Shown: piece by piece, positions 34,201 through 38,406 of the stretch
Layout of the letters: every line of letters begins with the position of its first letter
Numbering within the stretch: position 1 is the first letter of the stretch
DNA from: Glandiceps talaboti
Lineage: Eukaryota > Hemichordata > Enteropneusta > Spengelidae
Direction of reading: 5' to 3'
Assembly (NCBI RefSeq): GCF_964340395.1
Contig: NC_135550.1
Coordinates: 16,657,484-16,721,483, forward strand
DNA length: 64,000 nt
Program-made: the position numbers and the translations under genes
Notes under the pieces: generated by a model
What the model saw: only the letters and a program-made list of their open reading frames with translations
Database searches by the model: none
Told to the model about the DNA's origin: nothing

Positions 34201-37107
34201 TGGAGTACGTGTCGCAGTCACACATCAATGAATGGTTATCTCTATCATGGTGAATGAGGGCACACAGTACAAGGATATTCGAGTACGGTTATATAGCTGG
34301 CACCGGTACATACAAAATAATTCGTTTAGTTTTAATTTTCGTAAAGTGAAGCTCCGAGGGCTGTGAGAGAGTCTAATAATTATACTGCTAAGTTGTTACG
34401 TCTTACTGTCAGAAGATTTCAGAACTTTTAGGACATGTGTACAACGAAATTGCCCTAGACAACCTATGTTCAACATCTGGCTTTTTTGTAGGTGATGTGA
34501 TGTAATAGTTACATACATAAAAGTGTTCAAAGGTTATTTATCAAATTATCATGCTCGAGATAACAATAGGCCTTTCCAAAATTTGCCATGGTGGCACTCT
34601 ACTTCCTGTCTGTGTGTACCTTGGGGGTATAAATGGTATAGGTTACTTGGTTAATCATAGAAGACTGCTGCTTTCCGGATGTTTGAACAATAAAAAAACA
34701 TCCCAGATTTACACTTCTACAGAATATTACGGGACAAAGCTCTTAAGAAACAGTACTATCGATACCCACAATTTGAGCAAGGGCGCTGTATTTTCAATTT
34801 TCTGTTTGCAGTCTGCAATGGCCTATTGAGCTAAGCATGTATCCTGATTTATAGGACAATCATCCCAAATTGATGGTTCATCCTGACTGCTAGAATCAGG
34901 TAGTTGAACTTAATCTTCAGCATACACAAATTAATTGAAATAATCATAGAGATGCAGGAATATAAATGAAATGACAAGCTTTCAACTTAAGTACTAGTAG
35001 TACAAACCTGTATTGCTAAATGTTGCCAGGTGTTAAAAGTCAATCCTCCTTGTACTGCCAATGTTTTAAGACCACTAGTGGTTCTGTAATCAAAGTCTAT
35101 CTGTGTTGCTGACACCATTACAGCAAATATGATCTGATTGTCGGACGATTTCTTCTCAATGATTGTTCTAGAACATAAAAATCAGGAAAGGTATGGAAAG
35201 ATTAGTTTGGAATCTGGACTAATGTACTCATTTGTACATTTAACTGTGCATCGTTATTCCACATATGTTGCTTTTGACATTGACAATGACATGAAAGTCA
35301 AAGCAAAAGGTTGTTATTTTTATCTGACCCAATCTGATTAAAATCTGACGTGGTGAAAGTGGCTAGATGTCTTTATTTACCTGTATTCCTATTCGTTTTG
35401 CACCATTTGTTTTGGGAAGGGGGTGATTACCCGGAACAAAACAAACGACACAAAATGATGGAAATTGAGGTAAATAAAGACATTTAGCCACTTTCACCAC
35501 ATCAGATTTTCATCAGATTGTATCTGACCCAACCAAAATAGAAGGTGCGTGTTTTTCTTATTTTATGAAGCAACAAATAAAATATGGTAGGTTGGGTCAT
35601 GAGAAACACAGTTGCTTCATCTGGAAATTTGACCTTGACCTTGAATTTAAAGGTCAACATGTCTATGATTGGATGATAAATTGTTATAATCTGGCATTGA
35701 ATTCCATTTTACCCTATGTGAATGGACAATATGCACTGTTACTGTCTAAGAAAGTCTGGATCAAAGTTATGTAGGTTCAAGTCTTGAATGACTGCAAGTC
35801 TAAACTGAACAATGTGATAATTTCTCACTGAATAACTTGAACTACATTGTCCTACACCTGCTTTGATACTTAAAAATATGCAATAAGCTAACATGTATGT
35901 ACAAGATTATTTAATTTATAATATCAGTAAAAAAAATTCTAAAAGGAAATTTGATCAGGGAGATTTAGATAAATGCATGGTTTCTAGAAATGGCATTTGA
36001 TTTGTATAATCCCTTGCCATTGAGAACATACAATTGTTCATCATTAGATGATGCTGACTTGGAAATGGCATCAGTTGTCTAACATGAGAACTCATAACTG
36101 GTGAGTTATACCACTTCCATGGTGTAACAACCATGGATGATGTATGTATTATGGTTGAACCATGGAGGTATAAGGGGTATTATTTTAGGTTGATGTCTTT
36201 GATGTAGTGATTGCCTGATATCAAAAACGCATAGGATAGCGCCAGAGGATAGCTCATTTGAGAAATTCTTAGATGTGAAACATGACCACAACATTCTGAA
36301 ATCAGTTGAATCCTGCATGGTCCATTGTGGTCTGTGTTGAGACCAAAACCCCATCCCATCAAACTCACAGCTAGAGCAAAAATTTGTTTTGTTATGTAGC
36401 ACATAGCATATTTATTTTTAGTATAATTTTACTGATACCAACATAGAGGTGACAGGCAGCAGAGTGATGCTAAAAAGAGCAAATACCAACCTCAAACTTA
36501 ATTACATGTAAATGGTCCCATTTTAATGAGTATGGCCATCAACTGAGACCATGATGAGTGAGTGACACTCCAAAAATATAGTTGTTGTGAAGAATGTCAA
36601 AACTTACCTCGATGTGGTTGTATCTAAACGTAGCCATACAGAGAGTGTAAAAGCACCATTGGCACCAACCAAAGGCGTTGTTGACGGAGTGACATAACAA
36701 AGTGGATCATCCCGAAAATAATATGCCGGTGATCCTGGGACGGCGCCAGGCCGAACAGTACTGGCATCTATGGTAACGCACGTTCCTGGGGAACTCAACA
36801 TTAGCACGGGTGTTAGACTTTCTGTCCTGTGGGGGCATTGCTGAGCACATATTGCTTGTGAGCACTGGGTTACTGAATAAGGATTTATTGAACTTCGACA
36901 GAATGCACTGGCAGGAAGTTGCCTACCGTCCGCAAGGTATCCACACGTACCCACTTGTGGGATCGTTGAAATGGGCTTTTCCAGGCCCGCATTAATTAAT
37001 TTGGGGAAGGAACCTTGACTGTTGCTTGTAACTATAAATTCTGATAGCACATATATAAGTAACAAAAGTGATCGTCGGTGATACATCTTGATTTCGTGAA
37101 CTAACAT
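1..37107 (-). CDS. USH2A: Usherin (5' part of gene, 41 exons, runs off the window at base 1)
   Basis: Minus-strand gene. Segments in transcript order: 37107-36608, 35167-35008, 33783-33651, 29530-29193, 28645-28458, 28075-27854, 27675-27582, 26844-26521, 26152-25957, 25610-25312, 24917-24668, 24041-23952, 22685-22493, 21534-21371, 20708-20547, 20093-19893, 19695-19402, 18934-18665, 18356-18190, 17397-17253, 16431-16204, 16074-15796, 15621-15331, 14707-14553, 13797-13539, 12790-12584, 11946-11866, 11258-11067, 8661-8551, 7842-7639, 7405-7116, 6790-6643, 6060-5746, 5162-4983, 4671-4521, 4128-3986, 3475-3339, 2970-2835, 1971-1675, 1166-969, 181-1. All junctions are GT-AG and stay in frame, giving about 2857 codons. 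Rough residue map: signal peptide 1-30, LamG-like 120-280, laminin N-terminal 300-514, ten laminin EGF repeats 515-1050, FN3 1051-1463, LamG pair about 1540-1905 inside a split FN3, then FN3 repeats. Human usherin has the same order over about 5200 residues with a membrane anchor and PDZ ligand, which lie outside here. Start at 37107; an in-frame ATG at 37086 is also possible. Orthology is from recalled similarity; splice choices are by eye. Confidence 0.93.
320..391. repeat. GATGA/GATAA pentanucleotide microsatellite
   Basis: Roughly a dozen GATGA units with GATAA variants in the intron between usherin exons 40 and 41. Nothing else is recognised in this intron except a dispersed-repeat remnant at about 790-925. 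Confidence 0.9.
790..925. repeat. Dispersed repeat family B, remnant copy
   Basis: Shares blocks such as CAAAGTGATG, TATGTCACC and TGTGTCAG-TTTGAAA, in the same order, with copies at 17560-17935, 39820-40110 and 55555-55850. The family typically begins with AGGTCAA-rich DNA and a TCTCTATGTAT block. No coding capacity is seen. Confidence 0.5.
969..1166 (-). CDS. USH2A: Usherin exon 40 (FN3)
   Basis: FN3 start with [20 protein letters not shown] and the PYTLYS end of the same repeat. Phase 1 at both ends; joins exon 39 as QALPGG. Matches the human stretch containing QNGDILSYEI. Confidence 0.9.
1675..1971 (-). CDS. USH2A: Usherin exon 39 (complete FN3)
   Basis: One whole FN3 in a single exon, from [11 protein letters not shown] to [11 protein letters not shown], with the conserved ISW, PNG and YEYRV motifs. 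Donor ACTTAC (plus-strand view) precedes base 1675; phase 1 to phase 1. Confidence 0.92.
2222..2664. repeat. Long inverted-repeat (fold-back) element
   Basis: Arms of about 110-170 bases face each other: GAAAGGTTACCTTGTGAATTC near 2223 pairs with the reverse complement of GAATTCACCAGAGAACCTTTC near 2643, and a TGGTTTCATTCACTTTCA block recurs inverted near 2585. It lies in the intron between exons 38 and 39. A related single arm appears near 22010-22090. Probably a non-autonomous DNA element; no flanking duplication could be assigned. Confidence 0.6.
2835..2970 (-). CDS. USH2A: Usherin exon 38 (FN3 second half)
   Basis: Second half of an FN3 repeat: [18 protein letters not shown] with the two cysteines typical of usherin FN3 repeats. 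Begins in phase 0 after exon 37 and ends in phase 1. Confidence 0.9.
3339..3475 (-). CDS. USH2A: Usherin exon 37 (FN3 first half)
   Basis: [18 protein letters not shown] then [20 protein letters not shown]. The acceptor pyrimidine tract is a (TTTG)n run on the minus strand (plus 3477-3506), so repeat-length change would alter this splice site. Confidence 0.9.
3717..3845 (+). repeat. Half copy of fold-back family C
   Basis: AAGCCCTACTGCACTAAACA, a central GCAGGAAATGAC-TCAT block and a CACAA-TTTGTGTCTTGACA end match one arm of the complete palindrome at 41707-42074. A second half copy lies near 61915-62050. Confidence 0.6.
3986..4128 (-). CDS. USH2A: Usherin exon 36 (FN3 second half)
   Basis: [20 protein letters not shown] then [13 protein letters not shown], the G-strand end of an FN3 repeat. 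Phase 2 in, phase 1 out, joining to DGPGPIDPP. Confidence 0.9.
4521..4671 (-). CDS. USH2A: Usherin exon 35 (FN3 first half)
   Basis: [18 protein letters not shown] then [28 protein letters not shown] is identical in remembered human usherin. Ends in phase 2 with EQR. Confidence 0.92.
4740..4905. repeat. Dispersed repeat family B, tail copy
   Basis: CACAAAATTAGTGATGCACAAATGCAC through GTGCCAGGTTTGATTGAAATTC to a GGACAGA-like end parallels the copy at 55740-55835. It lies in the intron between exons 34 and 35, the rest of which shows nothing. Confidence 0.4.
4983..5162 (-). CDS. USH2A: Usherin exon 34 (FN3 second half)
   Basis: [19 protein letters not shown], then [20 protein letters not shown] and [10 protein letters not shown]. 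Two in-frame acceptors six bases apart exist (exon start at 5162 or 5156), adding or skipping two residues. The 5162 choice has the better pyrimidine tract. Confidence 0.88.
5746..6060 (-). CDS. USH2A: Usherin exon 33 (FN3 end plus next FN3 start)
   Basis: [36 protein letters not shown], then the next repeat with [20 protein letters not shown] and [10 protein letters not shown]. Matches human NGVITSYGLYLDG and TGIFYVDPVG segments closely. Phase 1 at both ends. Confidence 0.93.
6261..6464. repeat. Long CA/TG microsatellite
   Basis: About 200 bases of alternating CA with CACGCA and CATGCA interruptions, in the intron between exons 32 and 33. Long His/Thr or Cys/Val open frames across it are artefacts of the repeat. 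Alternating purine-pyrimidine runs of this length can adopt Z-DNA. Confidence 0.97.
6643..6790 (-). CDS. USH2A: Usherin exon 32 (FN3 end plus next FN3 start)
   Basis: [20 protein letters not shown] closes one repeat; [18 protein letters not shown] and [12 protein letters not shown] open the next. Phase 0 in, phase 1 out. Confidence 0.9.
7116..7405 (-). CDS. USH2A: Usherin exon 31 (FN3 end plus next FN3)
   Basis: [20 protein letters not shown], then [20 protein letters not shown] and [15 protein letters not shown]. Matches human ACTHVGC and SGILERYVLYMS. Phase 1 in, phase 0 out. Confidence 0.92.
7639..7842 (-). CDS. USH2A: Usherin exon 30 (FN3)
   Basis: [49 protein letters not shown] and [11 protein letters not shown]. 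Nearly colinear with human NGIITQYCLYMDGRLIYSG. Phase 1 at both ends. Confidence 0.93.
8078..8325. repeat. Dispersed repeat family D, copy 1
   Basis: AAAGGGGAATACCAC, ATAAACTTTGGGTTCTGGA, GCACATTTATTAGATGAACAC-AATATTCAT and CCTAAGTGCTTATTTCCTTCAG recur in order at 28157-28415. The family is about 250 bases and non-coding; type unknown. It occupies the intron between exons 29 and 30. Confidence 0.6.
8551..8661 (-). CDS. USH2A: Usherin exon 29 (FN3 second half)
   Basis: [20 protein letters not shown] then [16 protein letters not shown]. Matches human LTGLLPFKNYAVTLTACTLAGC. Phase 1 at both ends. Confidence 0.92.
8662..11066. other. Intron 28 of usherin, 2.4 kb
   Basis: No gene recognised. It holds an imperfect inverted repeat near 9525-9895, short CTGA runs at 10241-10262 and 11037-11055, and a G run at 10741-10753. 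The remaining DNA is AT-rich and unremarkable. Confidence 0.7.
9525..9895. repeat. Inverted-repeat element, imperfect
   Basis: GGATGAGAAAT-ATATCTATTTTGGA at 9551-9577 is mirrored by TCCAAAATAGATAT-ATTTCTCATCC at 9852-9879, with AT-rich spacer. Likely a small fold-back element. Confidence 0.45.
11067..11258 (-). CDS. USH2A: Usherin exon 28 (FN3 first half)
   Basis: [37 protein letters not shown] and [13 protein letters not shown]. Matches human SIEVTWDEPVVRGVIEKYIL. Phase 1 at both ends. Confidence 0.9.
11866..11946 (-). CDS. USH2A: Usherin exon 27 (end of the FN3 that follows LamG)
   Basis: [20 protein letters not shown] then AGRTKEG, 81 bases. Matches human EYLYRVIASHEGGSVYSDWS. Donor taken at GGTG|GTAAGT; a GT four bases upstream keeps the same phase and is an alternative. 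Confidence 0.88.
12584..12790 (-). CDS. USH2A: Usherin exon 26 (end of LamG 2, start of FN3 remainder)
   Basis: [18 protein letters not shown] and [11 protein letters not shown] end the second laminin G domain with its conserved Cys pair; [19 protein letters not shown] resumes an FN3 fold. Phase 1 at both ends. Confidence 0.92.
13539..13797 (-). CDS. USH2A: Usherin exon 25 (LamG 2 core)
   Basis: [20 protein letters not shown] and [15 protein letters not shown], typical laminin G strands (CNGQW, LYLGGIP). Phase 0 in, phase 1 out, joining to VQPGFGGC. Confidence 0.92.
13862..14106 (-). mobile_element. Candidate tRNA-derived SINE
   Basis: On the minus strand an A-box-like TGGCCGAGCAGTTA (plus 14084-14097) is followed about 30 bases later by a B box GGTTCGAACC (plus 14045-14054), the internal RNA polymerase III promoter of tRNAs and tRNA-derived SINEs. 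The downstream body contains CGGTTTTCCCCAGGTACTCT, which resembles central domains of some invertebrate SINEs (recalled, not checked). A cloverleaf is not convincing, so a functional tRNA is unlikely. Boundaries are approximate. Confidence 0.6.
14553..14707 (-). CDS. USH2A: Usherin exon 24 (LamG 2 start)
   Basis: [38 protein letters not shown] and [12 protein letters not shown]. Matches human NFEISFKFRTDQLNGLLL. Phase 1 in, phase 0 out. Confidence 0.9.
14812..15235. repeat. Minisatellite with repeated CAAAGGTCA
   Basis: Around 13 imperfect units of about 28-33 bases, consensus near ACATGTCAAAGGTCA plus TATAAATGG-GGTA, fill most of the intron between exons 23 and 24. Better-preserved units are at the right end (15120-15235). 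Each intact unit carries an AGGTCA nuclear-receptor half-site. Confidence 0.9.
15331..15621 (-). CDS. USH2A: Usherin exon 23 (LamG 1 second part)
   Basis: [49 protein letters not shown] and [17 protein letters not shown]. Matches human NTGVFLGGLPRSYTILR and EGCPASLNEGAQFLG. Phase 1 at both ends. Confidence 0.94.
15796..16074 (-). CDS. USH2A: Usherin exon 22 (LamG 1 first part)
   Basis: [20 protein letters not shown] then [14 protein letters not shown] and [15 protein letters not shown]. Matches human FAASPGNQEEYFALQLKKG and YFLFDPQGSPV. Phase 1 at both ends. Confidence 0.94.
16204..16431 (-). CDS. USH2A: Usherin exon 21 (split FN3 first half, leading into LamG 1)
   Basis: [20 protein letters not shown] then [17 protein letters not shown] is an FN3 first half that is not completed; [17 protein letters not shown] leads into LamG. 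Human usherin has the same arrangement (LNGPSPIYQLERRE). Phase 1 at both ends. Confidence 0.92.
16869..17220. repeat. Dispersed repeat family A, copy 1 (fold-back head plus tail)
   Basis: Starts with an inverted repeat, TTATTCTCCAATATTTTCATTC facing GAATGAAGAAAAATGTTTGGGAGAATAA, followed by a shared tail (CAGTAATATCAAAGA, TTTTGAACATTTTGA, CTTGGCTTGTGC). It ends about 30 bases from the donor of exon 20. Other copies are at 32998-33202 and 52509-52842. Confidence 0.7.
17253..17397 (-). CDS. USH2A: Usherin exon 20 (FN3 second half)
   Basis: [35 protein letters not shown] and [12 protein letters not shown]. Matches human YRIYEFTITLCNSVGCV-SASGAGQTLA. Phase 0 in, phase 1 out. Confidence 0.92.
17560..17935. 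repeat. Dispersed repeat family B, copy
   Basis: Contains GTCAAGGTCAAAGAAAGCTT, AAGTCTCTATGTATTACAGT, CAAATATGACAAATATGATTT, TATGTCACCTTTGTACCAGG and an AGCATGTCAGATATATGA end. It recurs with diverged sequence near 39820-40110 and 55555-55850. Confidence 0.6.
18190..18356 (-). CDS. USH2A: Usherin exon 19 (FN3 first half)
   Basis: [38 protein letters not shown] and FAPPQYVQ. Matches human NISWEKPADNVTRGKVVGYD. Phase 1 in, phase 0 out. Confidence 0.92.
18665..18934 (-). CDS. USH2A: Usherin exon 18 (FN3)
   Basis: [52 protein letters not shown] and [12 protein letters not shown]. Matches human IIRYELYMRRL and LEPYTKYEFRVLAVNMAG. Phase 1 at both ends. Confidence 0.93.
19085..19235. repeat. TGAT/GATT tetranucleotide repeat
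   Basis: About 30 GATT units with small interruptions in the intron between exons 17 and 18. It creates a false long open frame of INQS repeats continuous with exon 17. Confidence 0.93.
19402..19695 (-). CDS. USH2A: Usherin exon 17 (FN3 2 end, FN3 3 start)
   Basis: [40 protein letters not shown], then [14 protein letters not shown] and [12 protein letters not shown]. Matches human LVPFAKYDFSVQACTSGGC and LHVEWSPPAELNG. Phase 1 at both ends. Confidence 0.94.
19893..20093 (-). CDS. USH2A: Usherin exon 16 (FN3 1 end, FN3 2 start)
   Basis: [40 protein letters not shown] and [12 protein letters not shown]. Matches human LLPYTKYSYYIETTNVHGST. Phase 1 at both ends. Confidence 0.93.
20140..20250. 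repeat. CATT/TTTA simple repeats
   Basis: Runs of TTCA and TTTA units in the intron between exons 15 and 16. Confidence 0.85.
20547..20708 (-). CDS. USH2A: Usherin exon 15 (FN3 1 first half)
   Basis: [38 protein letters not shown] and [16 protein letters not shown]. This opens the FN3 series straight after the EGF repeats, as in human (TPFQQPPP). Phase 1 at both ends. Confidence 0.92.
21371..21534 (-). CDS. USH2A: Usherin exon 14 (laminin EGF 10)
   Basis: [40 protein letters not shown] and [12 protein letters not shown]. Eight-cysteine laminin EGF spacing; last of ten repeats. Phase 2 in, phase 1 out. Confidence 0.93.
22493..22685 (-). CDS. USH2A: Usherin exon 13 (laminin EGF 8 end to EGF 9)
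   Basis: [55 protein letters not shown]. Matches human IAGQRCDQCKDHYFGFDPQTG. Phase 1 in, phase 2 out. Confidence 0.93.
22745..23951 (-). repeat. Exon-12-derived minisatellite with reiterated splice donors
   Basis: A tandem array fills the intron after exon 12. On the minus strand the 25-base unit is TGTGACAGCTGTAATACAAG followed by TAAGT, which is the end of exon 12 (codons for CDSCNT) plus its donor GTAAGT. By eye, 22 GTAAGT copies occur between 22745 and 23940. A higher-order unit of about 101 bases, made of four variant subunits, repeats in 23250-23880. Decayed units continue to about 22745. Each intact unit is a plausible decoy 5' splice site. Confidence 0.93.
23952..24041 (-). CDS. USH2A: Usherin exon 12 (laminin EGF 8 part)
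   Basis: [20 protein letters not shown] then GRRCDSCNT, 90 bases. The donor is the exon-proximal member of the GTAAGT array to its left; this choice gives the conserved frame into exon 13 (CDSCNTNYYLP). Phase 1 at both ends. Confidence 0.9.
24668..24917 (-). CDS. USH2A: Usherin exon 11 (laminin EGF 6 end, EGF 7, EGF 8 start)
   Basis: [59 protein letters not shown] and [10 protein letters not shown]. Phase 0 in, phase 1 out. Confidence 0.93.
25113..25309 (-). repeat. Exon-10-derived 49-base tandem repeat with donor copies
   Basis: Plus-strand units beginning ACCTGTAC (ACCTGCAC in the first) start at 25113, 25163, 25212 and 25261, and the real exon 10 end starts at 25310, a spacing of 50, 49, 49 and 49. 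Each unit copies the last 47 bases of exon 10 plus its CAG|GTATGT donor. Exonic and intronic copies differ in the cysteine codons. Confidence 0.92.
25312..25610 (-). CDS. USH2A: Usherin exon 10 (laminin EGF 4 end to EGF 6)
   Basis: [56 protein letters not shown] and [12 protein letters not shown]. Matches human LQCDTCRENFYGLDVTNCKA. Phase 1 in, phase 0 out; donor is repeated downstream. Confidence 0.93.
25957..26152 (-). CDS. USH2A: Usherin exon 9 (laminin EGF 3 end, EGF 4)
   Basis: [39 protein letters not shown] and [13 protein letters not shown]. Matches human IGGQCNCKRHVSGRQCNQC. Phase 0 in, phase 1 out. Confidence 0.93.
26521..26844 (-). CDS. USH2A: Usherin exon 8 (laminin EGF 1 end to EGF 3)
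   Basis: [55 protein letters not shown] and [19 protein letters not shown]. The RGGGGVCD stretch is nearly identical to human. Phase 0 at both ends. Confidence 0.95.
27582..27675 (-). CDS. USH2A: Usherin exon 7 (laminin EGF 1)
   Basis: [20 protein letters not shown] then [10 protein letters not shown], the first laminin EGF repeat. Matches human RCQCHGHADNCD. Phase 2 in, phase 0 out. Confidence 0.92.
27854..28075 (-). CDS. USH2A: Usherin exon 6 (laminin N-terminal domain end)
   Basis: [38 protein letters not shown] and [13 protein letters not shown]. Matches human RPGYNNFYNTPSLQEFVKAT. Phase 2 at both ends. Confidence 0.94.
28157..28415. repeat. Dispersed repeat family D, copy 2
   Basis: Shares ordered blocks with 8078-8325 (AAAGGGGAA, ATAAACTTTGAGTTCTGGA, TTCATTAGATGCACAC-AATATTCAT, GAAGGAAATAAGC). 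It fills most of the intron between exons 5 and 6. Confidence 0.6.
28458..28645 (-). CDS. USH2A: Usherin exon 5 (laminin N-terminal domain)
   Basis: [35 protein letters not shown] and [10 protein letters not shown]. Matches human QFFSPQPTEIRIQRKK and [11 protein letters not shown]. Phase 0 in, phase 2 out. Confidence 0.95.
29193..29530 (-). CDS. USH2A: Usherin exon 4 (LamG-like end, laminin N-terminal start)
   Basis: [57 protein letters not shown] and [10 protein letters not shown]. Matches human QFVGRMQDFRLYQVALTNRE. Phase 1 in, phase 0 out. Confidence 0.95.
29531..33650. other. Intron 3 of usherin, 4.1 kb, no gene seen
   Basis: The largest usherin intron in the window. AT-rich, with many stop codons in all frames and no protein similarity recognised. 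The only structure I could place is a family A repeat copy at 32998-33202. Confidence 0.7.
32998..33202. repeat. Dispersed repeat family A, copy 2 (partly deleted)
   Basis: TATTATTCCCCAATATTTTTC, GGAAAATATGAGTGACCTGA, CAGTAATATCAAAGAGAAAT and TTTTGAACATTTTGACTCAT align with copies at 16869 and 52509, but the right arm of the head inverted repeat is missing. Confidence 0.65.
33651..33783 (-). CDS. USH2A: Usherin exon 3 (LamG-like domain)
   Basis: [36 protein letters not shown] and KIGQRIN. Matches human KISFFINGVEKDHTPFNART. Phase 0 in, phase 1 out. Confidence 0.93.
33989..34384. mobile_element. Fold-back DNA element flanked by 9-base direct repeats
   Basis: Body 33998-34375 is one long imperfect palindrome with ends TAGACTCTCTCACAG and CTGTGAGAGAGTCTA, and further inner matches (CTCGGAGCTTCGCTTTAC against GTAAAGTGAAGCTCCGAGG; AATTATTTTGTATGTACCG against CGGTACATACAAAATAATT). 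ATAATTATA occurs immediately on both sides. Long terminal inverted repeats with a 9-base duplication fit Mutator-like MITEs; no transposase is present. It lies in usherin intron 2. Confidence 0.7.
35008..35167 (-). CDS. USH2A: Usherin exon 2 (LamG-like domain)
   Basis: [38 protein letters not shown] and [11 protein letters not shown]. Matches human FYYRTVNGLQPP and KKWIHLSVQ. Phase 2 in, phase 0 out. Confidence 0.9.
35341..35510. repeat. Fold-back repeat, about 170 bases
   Basis: ATCTGACGTGGTGAAAGTGG and TAGATGTCTTTATTTACCT at the left are mirrored by AGGTAAATAAAGACATTTAG and CCACTTTCACCACATCAGAT at the right. It lies in usherin intron 1 (35168-36607), which otherwise shows nothing. Confidence 0.75.
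36608..37107 (-). CDS. USH2A: Usherin exon 1 (start codon, signal peptide, N-terminus)
   Basis: The first in-frame ATG is 37105-37107 (A at -3); a second at 37084-37086 begins [17 protein letters not shown], the hydrophobic core of a signal peptide with likely cleavage near [10 protein letters not shown]. Human usherin likewise continues RGLFPRLENVG. The exon carries the N-terminal cysteines and the start of the LamG-like domain ([15 protein letters not shown]). Donor at 36606-36607, phase 2 out. Confidence 0.9.
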
Positions 37108-37175
37108 AGTGCATTTAGTTCGTGGTACAAAGGTTGCTCGGGTCACTTTCACTCTTTTTTTGTTTAGTTGGTCTG

Positions 37176-37193
37176 TTACATGGAGGACGCCAT
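37176..37193 (-). other. Short upstream ORF before usherin
   Basis: On the minus strand ATGGCGTCCTCCATGTAA is a five-codon upstream frame about 70 bases before the main start. It overlaps a YY1-like AATATGGCGTC. A second, overlapping out-of-frame ATG is at 37112-37114. Relevant only if transcription starts upstream of it. Confidence 0.4.
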
Positions 37194-37247
37194 ATTGATT
37201 GTGTACACTACGCGTACGTACGGAGACGCTACCTGTTGTGTACAATA

Positions 37248-37254
37248 TTTTATA
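37248..37254 (-). promoter_or_regulatory. TATA-like box upstream of usherin
   Basis: Minus-strand TATAAAA within ATATAAAATA, about 140 bases before the start codon, in a locally CpG-containing stretch (37190-37240). This would place transcription start near 37220 and a 5' UTR of about 110 bases. Confidence 0.35.
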
Positions 37255-38346
37255 TTTCCACACAGAGTATTTATGGATTGTAAGTCATCCAATCGGACCA
37301 AATGCCTTCTATTTGGTTATATTAAATAAGATCTTCCTTCCGTGAACTTATTTTCTCGGACTGTACTTGCAGTGTCTATCGATTACGATACACACGCAAT
37401 ATTCCAGTTGTGTATTACACAATTTCAGATTCCTAGATCATTCATGTACGCTTTGCAGTCAGCTAGCAGCGCTTACACTTATCTCATCCACACGCGAAAA
37501 CACTAATAGTTGTAGTGATGGTGTCTCTGTGTGTAGGAATCTTCTTTCTCGGTTACCTTCATGCCCTTCTTCGAAATCCTGGAAGGCAAGAATCACCTGC
37601 AGACAACGGACCTTCCTGGTATGGTATTTGAATCGTTAACTTTCCTGGTCGGCTGTATTTAACGGCCTCGCTTTCGTTTTACATATGAGGACACACGCCC
37701 AACAACAATAGATAGTGGAAATAGTTGACTCACTCCCCCTGTCGATGTACTCAGGTAAATATGTATCTGTGGTATCAATCAACATGAACAAATATTATAA
37801 CCAGATAAACTATCGCGACAATGATGTTTTGGTCATGATATTGCATACAGTCAAGAGTTATATAGACTAGACAAGAAACACGACGTGGTGACGTTGACTT
37901 TCTGGCAAAGAAAAGCACTTTCACTAGTTGGGTGTATCCATTAAAAGGAACAGACCTACCTGTGACAATTATGAATCACTCAGAACCGGTCCCATCGCAG
38001 TATTTTCCGAGCATATTCCATAAATGAATGGACGTCAGTTCTATTCGAGAGCAAACTGTTACTTTGTTTTCCGTCAGGTCTCGGGGGACAACAAATATAT
38101 ATTCTGAAATAATAGAATAATTATATACGTACACGTCGACAACAAAGAAATATACATCAACGCTCACAGACATCCATAATACATGAACAACGTAGAATAC
38201 AAATGTATACAAACTCTCCCCTAGGGTTCCGACAGGGACACAGAAAATCTAACGTCACATATTGGAGCCTTTTGCTGAATCTTCTACGTTCGTTGACACG
38301 TCGGACTGTGGTGTGAAACTGATTGGCATTCTTTGAGGTGTGATAC

Positions 38347-38406
38347 TATATCTAGGTTACATCATGGATGTATTAGTGAACTAATACATCCATGGTTACA
38401 TATAGT
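38347..38406. repeat. Hairpin-forming palindrome
   Basis: CATGGATGTATTAGT and ACTAATACATCCATG face each other across two bases, with outer CTATAT and ATATAG also pairing. The arm sequence CATGGATGTATTAGTGA recurs inside the element at 43713-44283 (near 43989). Confidence 0.75.

Noticed and set aside
33811-34221. 136-codon minus-strand open frame
   Set aside because: It lies across the palindromic element; no similarity, and the palindrome explains the unusual composition.
37086-37263. N-terminal extension of usherin from 37263
   Set aside because: The codon there is GTG, not ATG, and the extension would bury the signal peptide; the first in-frame ATG is at 37107.
37367-37639. 90-codon plus-strand frame upstream of usherin, possible divergent gene
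   Set aside because: No recognisable domain, no downstream partner exon, and the length is expected by chance.
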